From Bacteroidales bacterium (GTDB lineage Bacteria > Bacteroidota > Bacteroidia > Bacteroidales > UBA932), in contig JAAYCA010000013.1 in assembly GCA_012744435.1 (NCBI GenBank), positions 29,256 to 93,255 of the forward strand: a DNA stretch of 64,000 bases. The letters are read 5' to 3'. How positions within the stretch are numbered: position 1 is the stretch's first letter; every line of letters starts with the position of its first letter. Of this stretch, positions 27,093 through 36,700 are shown piece after piece. Made by a program: the position numbers and the translations under genes. The notes under the pieces were generated by a model. It made no database searches. It had not been told where the DNA came from and saw nothing but the letters and a program-made list of their open reading frames with translations.

Positions 27093-28151
27093 GTACCAGC
27101 AGCGGGTGATGCCGTTCTCGGCGAGGCGGAAGCGCGGTTCGTGGTTCTCGTTGTTGCAGATGCACTTGGCATTGGTGCAGTGCAGCGCGGGGTTGACGAT
27201 GGGCGCTTCATGGTCGGGCATCGTGTGCTCGGGATCGTTCTTCCACTCCATCAGGCTGATGATCAGCGCCATACGGACGAGTTTTCCGTTCTCTACCTGG
27301 CGGAAGTATGCCGCCCGCGGATCGTCGTCCACCTCCGTGAGGATCTCGTTGACGCGCGGCAGCGGGTGCAGCACCGCCATCTTCTCCTTGGCCAGCGCCA
27401 TGCGGCGGGCGTCCAGCACGAAGCTGTCCTTGACGCGGTCGAACTCGTCTTCGTCCAGGAATCGCTCCTTCTGCACGCGCGTCATGTAGAGCACGTCCAG
27501 CTCCGGGATGGCATCGTCCAGGCTGTCCGTCTCGCGGTATTTCACCCCCATCTTGTCGCAGACGTCCTGTTTGATGTAATCCGGCAGGCGCAGTTCGTCC
27601 GGAGCGATCAGCACGACCCTGATCCCGTGGTAGCGGGACAGGGCCTTGATGAGGGAATGCACCGTCCGGCCGAAGCGGAGGTCGCCGCAGAAGCCGATGG
27701 TGATGTCGTCGATGTGGCCGAGCTCGCGTTTGATGGTCAGCAGGTCGGTGAGGGTCTGCGTCGGGTGGCTGTGGGAGCCGTCGCCGGCGTTGATGATCGG
27801 CACCGTGGACACCTCGGAAGCCACCAGCGGCGCCCCTTCGATGGGATGGCGCATCGCGATGATGTCCGCGAAGCAGCCCACCACGCGCACGGTGTCCTGC
27901 ACCGTCTCGCCCTTGGCCGCCGACGAATTCTGGGGATTGGAGAAGCCGAGGACCTGGCCGCCCAGTTCCATCATGGCTGCGGTGAAACTCAGGCGCGTAC
28001 GCGTGCTGGGCTCATAGAAAAGCGTCGCGAGCTTCTTGTGGGCCATGCTGCCCTGGTAGCGCTCGCGGTGCGCGATGATGTCTTCGGCCAGGGCGATGAT
28101 CTGGTCGATCTCCTGTTTGCTGAGGTCGGTGGGGTCGATGAGGTGTTTCAT
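27072..28151 (-). CDS. pyrB: Aspartate carbamoyltransferase catalytic chain fused to a PyrI-type zinc tail
   Basis: 359 aa. Residues ~1-308 are the catalytic chain, which joins carbamoyl phosphate to aspartate. The carbamoyl-phosphate loop FYEPSTRTRLSF, the HPTQTL motif and the 'HPLPRVNEI' C-terminal loop are all present. The last ~40 residues are an extra domain with C325-x4-C330 and C351-x2-C354, matching in order and wording the zinc domain of the regulatory subunit PyrI (CPNSNC...CKYC in E. coli). The nucleotide-binding half of PyrI is absent and no pyrI gene is in the operon. The zinc tail may hold catalytic trimers together without allosteric control. Overlaps pyrE by 4 nt; last gene of the operon. 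Confidence 0.93.
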   Translation of the reverse strand: MKHLIDPTDLSKQEIDQIIALAEDIIAHRERYQGSMAHKKLATLFYEPSTRTRLSFTAAMMELGGQVLGFSNPQNSSAAKGETVQDTVRVVGCFADIIAMRHPIEGAPLVASEVSTVPIINAGDGSHSHPTQTLTDLLTIKRELGHIDDITIGFCGDLRFGRTVHSLIKALSRYHGIRVVLIAPDELRLPDYIKQDVCDKMGVKYRETDSLDDAIPELDVLYMTRVQKERFLDEDEFDRVKDSFVLDARRMALAKEKMAVLHPLPRVNEILTEVDDDPRAAYFRQVENGKLVRMALIISLMEWKNDPEHTMPDHEAPIVNPALHCTNAKCICNNENHEPRFRLAENGITRCWYCDSKVR

Positions 28152-28756
28152 AAGCCGTTGCGGAATTGCAGGATCTGTTCTTTCTGTGCAGGGGTGATAG
28201 TGCCGTTCTCCACGGCCACGTCCACGAGGACGTCGAGGTTGCTTAGCGAATGGTTGACGACGTTCGCCGCGGCGAGGCGGTCCAGGCCCTTGCGGATGCC
28301 GTAGGTGAAGATGCTCACGATGCCGAGCACCTCGGCGCCCGCTTCGCGCAGGGCGTTCACCACGTCGATGACGCTGCCGCCCGTGGAGATGAGGTCTTCG
28401 ACCACGACGACCTTCGTCCCGGGGTCGAGCCGGCCCTCGATGCGGTTGGTGCGGCCGTGGCTCTTGGCCTCGCCCCGGACATAGCCCATCGGCAGGCCGA
28501 GGATCGTGGCGGTGATGGCGGCGTGGGCGATGCCGGCGGTGGAGGTGCCCATGAGGGCCTCGGCGTCCGGGAAATGCTCCCGCACGAGCGTCGCGAGCCC
28601 CGCCTCCACCTGCTCCCGCACGGCAGGGGCGGAGAGGGTCAGGCGGTTGTCGCAGTAGATGGGGCTCTGGATGCCGCTGGCCCAGGTAAACGGCTCCTCC
28701 GGACGGAGGAACACGGCCCCGATCGAGAGGAGTTCTTTGGCAATCTTGCGTTGCAT
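28148..28756 (-). CDS. pyrE: Orotate phosphoribosyltransferase
   Basis: A 202-aa enzyme that forms OMP from orotate and PRPP. The PRPP-binding motif is VVVVEDLISTGGSVIDVV (~residues 114-131), and the N-terminal 'FTWASGIQSPIYCDNR' region matches PyrE. The flexible-loop residues around EAKSHGRTN are conserved. Length is normal. It overlaps pyrB by 4 nt and lies 6 nt downstream of pyrF, so translation is closely coupled in the pyr operon. Confidence 0.95.
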   Translation of the reverse strand: MQRKIAKELLSIGAVFLRPEEPFTWASGIQSPIYCDNRLTLSAPAVREQVEAGLATLVREHFPDAEALMGTSTAGIAHAAITATILGLPMGYVRGEAKSHGRTNRIEGRLDPGTKVVVVEDLISTGGSVIDVVNALREAGAEVLGIVSIFTYGIRKGLDRLAAANVVNHSLSNLDVLVDVAVENGTITPAQKEQILQFRNGL

Positions 28757-28762
28757 ATCTTC

Positions 28763-29509
28763 TTATTGATTCAAAAATTCTTTCAGGCAGCGCCCGTAGG
28801 CGGCGACGGGGTCGGGGGCGGCCGTCACGGGACGGCCGACCACGATGTAGTCGGAACCGATCTGTCGGGCGCGGGCGGGGGTGGTGATGCGGACTTGGTC
28901 ATCTTGCACCCCGGGAAAACATGTTTTTCCGGAGGCCCCGCTGTCTCGCGCACTTTCCGCGAAGCGGATGCCCGGGGTGATGGCGAGGAAGTCCGGGCCG
29001 CAGGCGTCCTTGACCATGGCCGCTTCCAGCGGCGAGCAGACGACGCCGTCCAGGCCGGCCTCTTTCGCGTTCTGCGCGTATTTCACGATGGTCTCGTCGA
29101 TCCCGGCGCCGATCAGCAGCTCCCGCTGCATGCGTTCCTCGCTGGTGGAGGTGAGCTGGGTGACGGCGATCAGCAGCGGCCGGGAGCCATCCTCCCGGGT
29201 GAGCCCCTCCAGGGCGGCGCGCATCATCTCGACGGTGCCGGCGGCGTGGACGTTGCACATGTCGACGTCCAGGGAGGAGAGTACGCGCATCGCCTTCTTC
29301 ACGGTGTTGGGGATGTCGTGGAGCTTGAGGTCCAGGAAGATGGGATGCCCGCGTCGCTTGAGCTCGCGTACGATGTCGGGTCCTTCTGCGTAGTAGAGCT
29401 CCATACCGATCTTGAGGAAGGGCTTGCGCCGCCCCTCGAACGCGTCGAGGAAGTCCAGGGTCTGCTGCCGGCCCGCGAAGTCGCAGGCGATGATCACGTC
29501 TTTTGCCAT
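28763..29509 (-). CDS. pyrF: Orotidine-5'-phosphate decarboxylase
   Basis: A 248-aa TIM-barrel enzyme that decarboxylates OMP to UMP, the last step of the de novo pathway. The catalytic Asp-Lys-x-Asp array is in [10 protein letters not shown], and '[15 protein letters not shown]' is the phosphate-binding C-terminal region. Length and layout match the short (B. subtilis-like) PyrF rather than the longer form I associate with Bacteroides. Its start overlaps the pyrD stop by 1 nt. Confidence 0.94.
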   Translation of the reverse strand: MAKDVIIACDFAGRQQTLDFLDAFEGRRKPFLKIGMELYYAEGPDIVRELKRRGHPIFLDLKLHDIPNTVKKAMRVLSSLDVDMCNVHAAGTVEMMRAALEGLTREDGSRPLLIAVTQLTSTSEERMQRELLIGAGIDETIVKYAQNAKEAGLDGVVCSPLEAAMVKDACGPDFLAITPGIRFAESARDSGASGKTCFPGVQDDQVRITTPARARQIGSDYIVVGRPVTAAPDPVAAYGRCLKEFLNQ

Positions 29510-30423
29510 TATGCTACGATTCCGATGATTTCTTGTAAACTGTCAATGCCCAGGCGCTCCATCAGCGCCGGCAGGGCTCCGATGATCTCCGGGCAGGCGG
29601 TCGGGTTGCGGAGGTTCTCCGCGCCCACCTGCACCGCCGTGGCGCCGGCCATCATCATTTCGAGCACGTCCTCGGCGCGGGCCACGCCGCCGCAGCCCAT
29701 CACCGGGATCCGGCAGGCGTGCGCGACCTGGTACACCATCCGCAGGGCGAGCGGGAACACGGCCGGGCCGGAGAAGCCGCCCATCTTGTTGGCGATGACC
29801 GGCTTGCGTTTCTTGATGTCGATCCGCATCCCGAGCAGGGTGTTGATCAGCGTGATGCCGTCCGCGCCGGCGTCCTCGCAGGCCCGGGCGATGGACACGA
29901 TGTCCGTCACGTTGGGGCTGAGCTTGATGAAGACGGGCTTGCGGGTGACGGCCTTGACGGCCTTCGTCACGGCAGCGGCCGACTGCGGGTCGGTGCCGAA
30001 GGCCATCCCGCCGCCGTGGACGTTGGGGCAGGAGACGTTGACCTCCAGGATGTCGATGGCCGGGCAGGCATCCGCCCGGGCGCAGTTGAAGGCGTATTCT
30101 TCGACGCTGTAGCCGCTGATGTTGGCGATGATGACCCCGCCGTAGATGCGCCGGAGGGCCGGCGCCTTGTCGGACACGAGCGCCTCGATGCCGGGGTTCT
30201 GCAGGCCCACGGAGTTGATCAACCCGGCGGTGCACTCGGCGATGCGCGGGGTGGGGTTGCCGAAACGGGCCTCGCGGGTGGTACCCTTGAGGGAAATGCC
30301 GCCGAGCACGTTGAGGTCCATCGAGTCGGCGAGCTCCAGCCCGAAGCCGAAGGTCCCGCTGGCGGGGATCACCGGGTTGCGGAGGCGCAGGCCGCAGAGC
30401 GAAACGGAAAGGTCTTTTACCAT
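29509..30423 (-). CDS. pyrD: Dihydroorotate dehydrogenase, class 1B catalytic subunit
   Basis: A 304-aa FMN enzyme that oxidises dihydroorotate to orotate. The active-site Cys lies in '[14 protein letters not shown]', typical of class 1 enzymes, and FMN-binding glycines are in [19 protein letters not shown]. Together with the adjacent pyrK this defines the NAD-linked class 1B heterotetramer. A much longer open frame extends upstream, but the true start is ATG 30423 ([17 protein letters not shown]), which overlaps the pyrK end by 7 nt. Confidence 0.95.
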   Translation of the reverse strand: MVKDLSVSLCGLRLRNPVIPASGTFGFGLELADSMDLNVLGGISLKGTTREARFGNPTPRIAECTAGLINSVGLQNPGIEALVSDKAPALRRIYGGVIIANISGYSVEEYAFNCARADACPAIDILEVNVSCPNVHGGGMAFGTDPQSAAAVTKAVKAVTRKPVFIKLSPNVTDIVSIARACEDAGADGITLINTLLGMRIDIKKRKPVIANKMGGFSGPAVFPLALRMVYQVAHACRIPVMGCGGVARAEDVLEMMMAGATAVQVGAENLRNPTACPEIIGALPALMERLGIDSLQEIIGIVA

Positions 30424-31154
30424 AGGATCTCCTCCTTGTCGAATACGGGCCCGTCGGCGCAGACGCGCCGGGGACCGGACTGGGTTTGCAGGGTGCAGCC
30501 GTAGCAGAAGCCGGCGCCGCAGCCCATCCGCTCCTCCATGCTGGCTTCGCCGGGAGCGTCGAGCGTCGTGCAGACGGCCTTCATCATGAGCAGCGGGCCG
30601 CAGGTGTAGAAGCGGTCGAAGACCGGCTGCGCGGTGGCGATGGCGTCGGTGACGAAGCCTTTCGTGCCGGCGGAGCCGTCCAGGGTGGCGATGTGCACCG
30701 GGACGCCGAGGGCGCGGTATTCCTCGGCCAGGCAGATCTCGTCGGCGCGTTTGAAGCCGAGCACGGCGGTGACCTTCTTTCCGGCCGCAAGAAGCTCTTT
30801 GGCAAGCAAGAACAGCGGCGCGGCGCCCAGTCCGCCGCCGACGAGCAGCGCGTCGGAGACGCATTTTTCCGGATGGAAGCCGGCGCCAAGGGGCAGCAGC
30901 AGCTCCAAGGTGTCGCCCGGGACCATTCCGGACATCACGAGCGTGCCCTCGCCCACCACCTTGTAGTAGAGGATCACCCCGTCGGGAAGGACGTCGCTGA
31001 CCGAAATGGGCCGGCGCAGGTAATAGCCCGGGACGGCGATGTCCACGAACTGGCCGCTGCATATCGCCACGGGGGCGTCCGTGCGCAGCACCAGCCGGAA
31101 GGTGTCGCGCGCCACCGGCTCGTTGCTCTCTATTGTGAAAATGCGTTTCTCCAT
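30417..31154 (-). CDS. pyrK: Dihydroorotate dehydrogenase electron-transfer subunit
   Basis: A 245-aa FAD/[2Fe-2S] subunit that passes electrons from PyrD to NAD+. The FAD motif RRPIS and a NAD-binding GGGLGAAPL are present. The C-terminal iron-sulfur cysteines follow the family spacing in 'CGAGFCYGC' plus a later VCADGPVF. It sits 3 nt after pyrC and overlaps pyrD by 7 nt, consistent with fixed stoichiometry of the two subunits. Confidence 0.95.
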   Translation of the reverse strand: MEKRIFTIESNEPVARDTFRLVLRTDAPVAICSGQFVDIAVPGYYLRRPISVSDVLPDGVILYYKVVGEGTLVMSGMVPGDTLELLLPLGAGFHPEKCVSDALLVGGGLGAAPLFLLAKELLAAGKKVTAVLGFKRADEICLAEEYRALGVPVHIATLDGSAGTKGFVTDAIATAQPVFDRFYTCGPLLMMKAVCTTLDAPGEASMEERMGCGAGFCYGCTLQTQSGPRRVCADGPVFDKEEILW

Positions 31155-31157
31155 AGG

Positions 31158-32420
31158 CTATGCTTGCCAGACGGGCTCGCCGTCCTTGAGGGTCAGAACA
31201 ATACGGCTGCGGACGGCCTGGCCCGCGAAGGGCGTGGCCTTGCCGAGGGAGAGAAAATCCGCCGGATCGACGGTCCAGGCGGCGTCGGGATCGATCACCG
31301 TGAGGTCTGCGGCCTCGCCGGGGCGCAGGCCTCCGGGGAGGCGGAAAGCCCGGCGCGGTCCGTCCGTCAGCGCTTCGATGAGCCGCTCCAGCGGCAGCCT
31401 GCCGGGGATGACGAGCGCGGTATAGAGGACCGGAAAGGCAGTCTCCAGGCCCACGACGCCCATCGCGCTGCCCGCCAGGCCGCGGGATTTCTCCTCGGCA
31501 CTGTGGGGGGCGTGGTCGGTGGCGACGGCGTCGATGGTCCCGTCGAGCAGTCCTTCGATCAGGGCTTCGCGGTCTTCGGCGCGGCGCAGCGGGGGATTCA
31601 TCTTGAAACGGCCGTCCTCCTGCAGGTCGTCTTCGCAGAGGGTGAGGTAGTGGGGGCCCGTCTCGCAGGTCACGCGCACGCCGCGCGCCTTGGCCTGCCG
31701 GATCAGCCCGACGCTCTCCGAACAGGAGATATGGCAGACATGGTAGCGGCAGCCGGTCTGTTCCGCGAGGGCGAGATCGCGCCTGATCTGGCCCCATTCG
31801 CTCTCGGAGCAGATGCCTTTGTGCCCGTGGGCCGCGGCATAGCGGCCGTCGTGGATGTAGCCGCCGTGCAGCAGCGCGTTGTCCTCGCAGTGGGCGGCGA
31901 GGATGACGTCCTGCCGGGCGGCTTCCGTCATGGCCTGCAGCATCATCCCGTCGCGCTGCACCCCGCTGCCGTCGTCGGAGAAGGCGACACAGCGGTCTTT
32001 GAGCGCCGCGAAATCCACCGGCTCCAGTCCCTTGCGGCCACGGGTGATGGCGGCGTAGGGGAGGACTTCGATGCAGGCGTCGCGGTCGATGATTTCCTGC
32101 TCCAGGGCGAGTGTGTCCGGGCTGTCGGGCACGGGATCGAGGTTGGGCATGGCGCAGACGGTCGTGTAGCCGCCGTGGGCGGCCGCCAGCGAGCCGGTGC
32201 GGATGGTTTCTTTATAGCGCTGTCCGGGCTCCCGGAAATGCACGTGTACGTCCACGAAACCGGCCGAAACCATTTTGCCGCCGCAGTCCAGCGTCCGGAC
32301 GCCGGAGGCTTCCACGATGTCGGGTCCGACGGCGGCGATGCGGCCGTCGCGCACGAGAACGTCGCCCCTGCGCCGGCCTGTCCCGTCGATCAGGGTCCCT
32401 CCTTTGAGCAATAGGTCCAT
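31158..32420 (-). CDS. pyrC: Dihydroorotase (class I)
   Basis: A 420-aa amidohydrolase that cyclises carbamoyl aspartate to dihydroorotate. The zinc-binding motif DVHVHFREPG (~residue 60), the later 'DHAPHS' metal/catalytic segment and the 'NPPLR' loop match class I dihydroorotases such as those of Gram-positive bacteria. ATG 32420 (MDLLLKGGTLIDG) is chosen because the amidohydrolase fold begins there; the longer upstream frame is non-homologous. It lies 19 nt downstream of the deformylase gene. Confidence 0.93.
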   Translation of the reverse strand: MDLLLKGGTLIDGTGRRRGDVLVRDGRIAAVGPDIVEASGVRTLDCGGKMVSAGFVDVHVHFREPGQRYKETIRTGSLAAAHGGYTTVCAMPNLDPVPDSPDTLALEQEIIDRDACIEVLPYAAITRGRKGLEPVDFAALKDRCVAFSDDGSGVQRDGMMLQAMTEAARQDVILAAHCEDNALLHGGYIHDGRYAAAHGHKGICSESEWGQIRRDLALAEQTGCRYHVCHISCSESVGLIRQAKARGVRVTCETGPHYLTLCEDDLQEDGRFKMNPPLRRAEDREALIEGLLDGTIDAVATDHAPHSAEEKSRGLAGSAMGVVGLETAFPVLYTALVIPGRLPLERLIEALTDGPRRAFRLPGGLRPGEAADLTVIDPDAAWTVDPADFLSLGKATPFAGQAVRSRIVLTLKDGEPVWQA

Positions 32421-32439
32421 GTCTTTGATGTTTATGGCG

Positions 32440-33132
32440 TCAAAATTCTCCGCCGCGGCGCCAGCGGGGTTTGTCGTAGGCACCGGCCGCGGCATAGGGG
32501 GCCCGCTCCGCCTCCCAGTCGGGGTCGTCGGACAGGGACTCGGCGCGGTCGGTGTAGAGGATGCCGTCCAGGTGGTCCGTCTCATGCTGGAAGATGACGG
32601 CGGTGTAGCCGTGGACTTCTTCGCTGCGGGTCTCCAGGGTCTGCGGATCGGTCCAGGAGATCACGACGCCCTCGCTGCGCGGGACGACGCCCCGCCTGCC
32701 GGGCACGGACAGGCAGCCTTCCGGTCCCCGGACCGTATCTCCGAGATGTTCCAGAATGTGCAGGTTGGCATAGACCTCGAACGGCTCGTCCGCCTTGTCG
32801 AGCCGCTGGATGGCGGCGACGCGCAGGGGCAGCCCCACCTGGGGCGCCGCAATCCCTACGCCGCCCTGCTGCGGGGCGCGCACGGTGGAGAGCATCTTGG
32901 CGGCGAGCATGGAGAAAAGATCGCTGCGGAGCTCCTCTCCGGAAAGGTCCCGGCAGACGGCGCGCAGCTCCAGGCTGTCCGAAGGGTCGCTGACCACGCC
33001 CACGTACATTACGCTGTCGGACATCGTGATGACGGTGCGCTCCCACACTTGGAAGGGTCCCTGGTACTTGCCGGGACTCCCGCAGGCGGCCAGCAGGACC
33101 AGGACGAAGAATAGTGGGAAACGTACTTTCAT
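32440..33132 (-). CDS. Peptide deformylase-family protein with a lipoprotein signal
   Basis: 230 aa from ATG 33132. All three deformylase motifs are intact: GVGIAAPQ, EGCLS and HETDH (metal ligands Cys and two His, catalytic Glu). Unlike the cytosolic enzyme that removes formyl groups from nascent chains, it begins with a lipoprotein signal peptide (MKVRFPLFFVLVLLAACGS, lipobox LAAC), so it should be exported and lipid-anchored. An extra ~40 residues precede the catalytic domain. The next in-frame ATG upstream (33162) would place ten residues before the signal and lies before the -7 box, so it is less likely. It heads the pyr operon. Its substrate outside the cytoplasm is unknown. Confidence 0.82.
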   Translation of the reverse strand: MKVRFPLFFVLVLLAACGSPGKYQGPFQVWERTVITMSDSVMYVGVVSDPSDSLELRAVCRDLSGEELRSDLFSMLAAKMLSTVRAPQQGGVGIAAPQVGLPLRVAAIQRLDKADEPFEVYANLHILEHLGDTVRGPEGCLSVPGRRGVVPRSEGVVISWTDPQTLETRSEEVHGYTAVIFQHETDHLDGILYTDRAESLSDDPDWEAERAPYAAAGAYDKPRWRRGGEF

Positions 33133-33141
33133 ACCAATTGA

Positions 33142-33149
33142 CAAAGATA
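33142..33149 (-). promoter_or_regulatory. -7 box TATCTTTG for the def-pyr operon, 9 nt before ATG
   Basis: Exact TAnnTTTG on the minus strand in the 145-bp divergent pyr/pur region. No TTG is visible at the ideal -33 distance. It supports the 33132 start. Confidence 0.55.
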
Positions 33150-33226
33150 GGCAAAATTCCACGGGTATACACGTATTCGCGCGCGGAAGTTTTCAACAAT
33201 CCGGCCATAAAAATGTCGATAACTTT

Positions 33227-33259
33227 CCTTGCAAGGCGAGTTGCTTTGTTGTAAATTTG
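33227..33259 (+). promoter_or_regulatory. purE operon promoter with overlapping palindrome
   Basis: TTG (33229-33231), 20 nt, TAAATTTG (33252-33259), 18 nt, ATG of purE. The perfect palindrome CCTTGCAAGG (33227-33236) covers the -33 element and is a candidate operator. No riboswitch fold was recognised upstream of purE. Confidence 0.6.
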
Positions 33260-33277
33260 CACTTTGGTTAGTTCAAT

Positions 33278-33745
33278 ATGAAAGTCAGCATTATCATGGG
33301 ATCCAAGAGCGACTGGGAAGTGATGTCAGCCGCTTGCGAGACCCTCGACCAGTTCGGGGTCCCTTACGAAAAAAAGGTCGTCAGCGCCCACCGCACCCTT
33401 CCGTTCTTCTGTGAATACATGTCCGGCGCCCGCGAACGCGGGGTGGACGTGGTGATTGCCGGTGCCGGCGGCGCCGCGCACCTTCCCGGGGTGGCCGCGG
33501 CCCTCACTTCGCTCCCCGTGATCGGCGTCCCGATCAAGAGCAAGGCGCTCAACGGCCTGGACTCCCTGCTGTCCATCGTCCAGATGCCCTCCGGCATCCC
33601 CGTTGCGACGATGGCGATCGACGGGGCGAAGAACGCCGCGCTCTATGCCATCGCCATCCTGGCCCTCCGGGATTCCGCCCTTGCGGCCGCGCTGGAGGCG
33701 TACCGGAAGAAGCAGTCCGACAAGGTCCTTCAAACTGAACTATAG
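33278..33745 (+). CDS. purE: N5-carboxyaminoimidazole ribonucleotide mutase (PurE class I)
   Basis: A 155-aa enzyme that rearranges N5-CAIR to CAIR in purine synthesis. The N-terminal MGSKSDW motif, SAHRTP-like '[10 protein letters not shown]' and '[17 protein letters not shown]' are standard PurE signatures, and the length fits class I. This class normally needs PurK to make its substrate; no purK lies in this window. First gene of the operon, 3 nt before purL. Confidence 0.95.
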   Translation: MKVSIIMGSKSDWEVMSAACETLDQFGVPYEKKVVSAHRTLPFFCEYMSGARERGVDVVIAGAGGAAHLPGVAAALTSLPVIGVPIKSKALNGLDSLLSIVQMPSGIPVATMAIDGAKNAALYAIAILALRDSALAAALEAYRKKQSDKVLQTEL

Positions 33746-33748
33746 CGT

Positions 33749-36700
33749 ATGAACGCACATCGCATTTTCGTAGAAAAGTATTCGGAGTTTCAGGTAGAAG
33801 CGCAGAGCCTCAGAAGTGAGTTCAACGAAAACCTTTCTCTGGAGTTGCGTACCCTCCGGCTCCTGAATGTCTATGACCTGTTCGGCTTCTCGCCCGAGTT
33901 GCTGGAGAAGTGCCGCTATACCGTGTTCGGCGAGGTGGTGACCGACAGCGTGACGGACGAGTGCCCCCTCGAAGGCAGGAAATACCTGGCCGTCGAATAC
34001 ATCCCCGGCCAGTTCGACCAGCGGGCCAGTTCGGCCCTGGACTGCGTCCACCTCATCGATCCCGGCGCGGACGTGCAGATACGCTCGTCGCGCCTGCTCA
34101 TTTTCGACGACGACCTGCCCGAGGAGACCCTCGCCGCCATCCGCCACTATTATATCAACGTGGTGGAGTCCCGCCCCAAGGACCTGGGTCGCCTGCAGCC
34201 GGAAGGCCGGGCGGAGGTGAAGCCGCTGGCGGACCTGACCGGCTTCACGAAGATGCAGCCGGCGGAGTATGCCGCTTTCTGCAAGCGCTGGGGCCTGGCG
34301 ATGAACACCGACGACCTCGCCGAGGTGGTACGCTATTTTACGGCGGAAGGCCGCGACCCTTCGGAGACGGAGCTGCGCATCCTGGACACCTATTGGAGCG
34401 ACCATTGCCGGCACACGACCTTCACCACCGAACTGACCGAAGTCCGGGTGGAGGATTCCTTCATCAAGGAGGAGATCGAGGCGGCGTACCGCGAATTCCT
34501 CGCGGCCCGCAGGGAGGTCGGCCGGGAGCGGAAGAGCATCTGCCTGATGGAGCTTGCCACGATCGGGGCGCGCGTGCTGCGCAGCCGCGGGTTGCTGGAG
34601 GACATGGAGCAGAGCGAGGAGAACAACGCCTGCAGCATCTACGTGGACGTGGAGGTGGACGGCAAGCCGGAGAAGTGGCTGCTGATGTTCAAGAACGAGA
34701 CGCACAACCACCCCACGGAGATCGAACCCTTCGGCGGTGCGGCGACCTGCCTGGGCGGCGCCATCCGCGACCCGCTCTCCGGGCGCGCCTACGTCTATCA
34801 GGCGATGCGCGTGACGGGCGCCGGCGACATCAACGCCGCGGTGAAAGACACCCTGCCGGGCAAGCTCCCGCAGCGCATGATCAGCCGCAAGGCCGCCGCC
34901 GGCTACTCCAGCTACGGCAACCAGATCGGCCTGGCGACCACGCATGTGCGTGAGATCTATCATCCCGGCTACACGGCCAAGCGCCTCGAAGTGGGTGCCG
35001 TCGTGGGAGCGGTCAAGGCGGAGAACGTCCGCCGCGAGAGCCCTGCGCCGGGCGACGTGATCCTGCTGCTGGGCGGCCGTACGGGCCGCGACGGCATCGG
35101 CGGCGCCACGGGCTCCTCCAAGGAGCACACGGGCAGCTCGCTGGAGACCTGCGGCAGCGAGGTCCAGAAAGGAAACGCCCCGGAGGAGCGCAAGCTCCAG
35201 CGGCTTTTCCGCCGTCCGGAGGTGACGCGCCTCATCAAGAAATCGAACGACTTCGGCGCGGGCGGCGTGAGCGTCGCCATCGGCGAACTCGCCGCCGGCC
35301 TGGACATCTATCTGGACCGCGTGCCGACCAAATACAGCGGCCTGAACGCCACTGAGCTCGCCATCAGCGAGTCGCAGGAGCGGATGGCCGTGGTGGTGGA
35401 GTCCGGGGACCGGGAGGCTTTCGAGGCCTTCTGCGCCAGTGAAAACGTCGAAGTCACACACGTGGCCGACGTGACGGACCGCGGCCGGATGCGCATGAGC
35501 TACCACGGACAGACGGTGGCCGACCTCTCCCGGGAGTTCATCGACAGCGCCGGTGCGAAGCATTATGCAAAGGCGTCCGTGGGTCCCGTCGAGGACATCG
35601 ATCCGTTCCGCCGCGAGCCGGCGGGACAGACCCTGAAGGAAAAGATGGCCGCGACCCTGTCCGATCCGAATGTCGCTTCGCAGAAGGGTCTCGTGGAGAT
35701 GTTTGATTCCACGATCGGCCGCTCCACCGTGCTGATGCCTTACGGCGGTGCCCTGCAGGCCACGGAGACGCAGGTTTCCGTGCAGAAGCTGCCCGCCGAC
35801 GGATACACCGACACCGCCAGCATGATGGCGTTCGGGTATGACCCGTTCCTGGCCGGTTGGAGTCCCTACCACGGGGCCGCCTATGCCGTGGTGGACGCCT
35901 GCGCCAAAGTGGTGGCTGCGGGCGGCGACTGGTCGCGGATGCGTTTCTCCTACCAGGAGTATTTCGAGCGGATGAGCGAAGACCCGCACAGCTGGGGCAA
36001 GCCGCTCTCCGCGCTGCTCGGTGCCCTGAAGATGCAGCTCGCCCTGGGACTCCCGTCGATCGGAGGCAAGGATTCGATGAGCGGCACGTTCGAGCACATC
36101 AGCGTGCCGCCTACCCTGATCGCCTTCGGCATCACGACGGTGGATGCCGCCCGGGTGATCTCCCCGGAGCTCAAATGGGAGGGCAACAAGCTCTATCTCA
36201 TCAAGCATACCCCGAAGCCCGACCGCATGCCGGACACGGAACAGTTGAAAGCGAACTGGGACTACGTCCACGCGCAGATCGCTTCCGGCAGGATCGTCTC
36301 CGCCTGGGCGCTGGGCCGCGGCGGCGTGGCGGAGGGCCTCGCCAAGATGTCCTTCGGCAATCTTTTCGGGGTCGACGTCAGACTCGATGAACGCCAGCTC
36401 TTCGACTTGGGCTACGGCTCCATCCTCGTGGAAGCGGAAGGGGAACTGGACTTCCCGCAGGCCGTCCGCCTGGGCGAAGTCACGCCCGGCGACGACGGTC
36501 TGCTGCACATCTGCGGCGAGCGCATCCTGATCGACCGCCTGCTGCAGGCGAACGCCGGCAAATACGCCAAAGTCTATCCTGCCGCGGTCCCCGCTTCTTA
36601 TACCAAGTTGTTGAACGTCAAGGCGGAAGGAAAATACGAAGCGCCGCATTGGAAGGGTCCGGAGGTGGAGCGGCCGCTGGTCTACATCCCGGTGTTCCCG

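Noticed and set aside
30424..31797. N-terminal extension of PyrD
   Set aside because: The upstream part is out-of-frame reading of pyrK and pyrC; ATG 30423 opens the PyrD family N-terminus and overlaps pyrK by 7 nt.
33133..33277. Riboswitch or leader attenuator before purE
   Set aside because: The leader after the promoter is only about 12 nt and no guanine/PRPP-type fold could be recognised.
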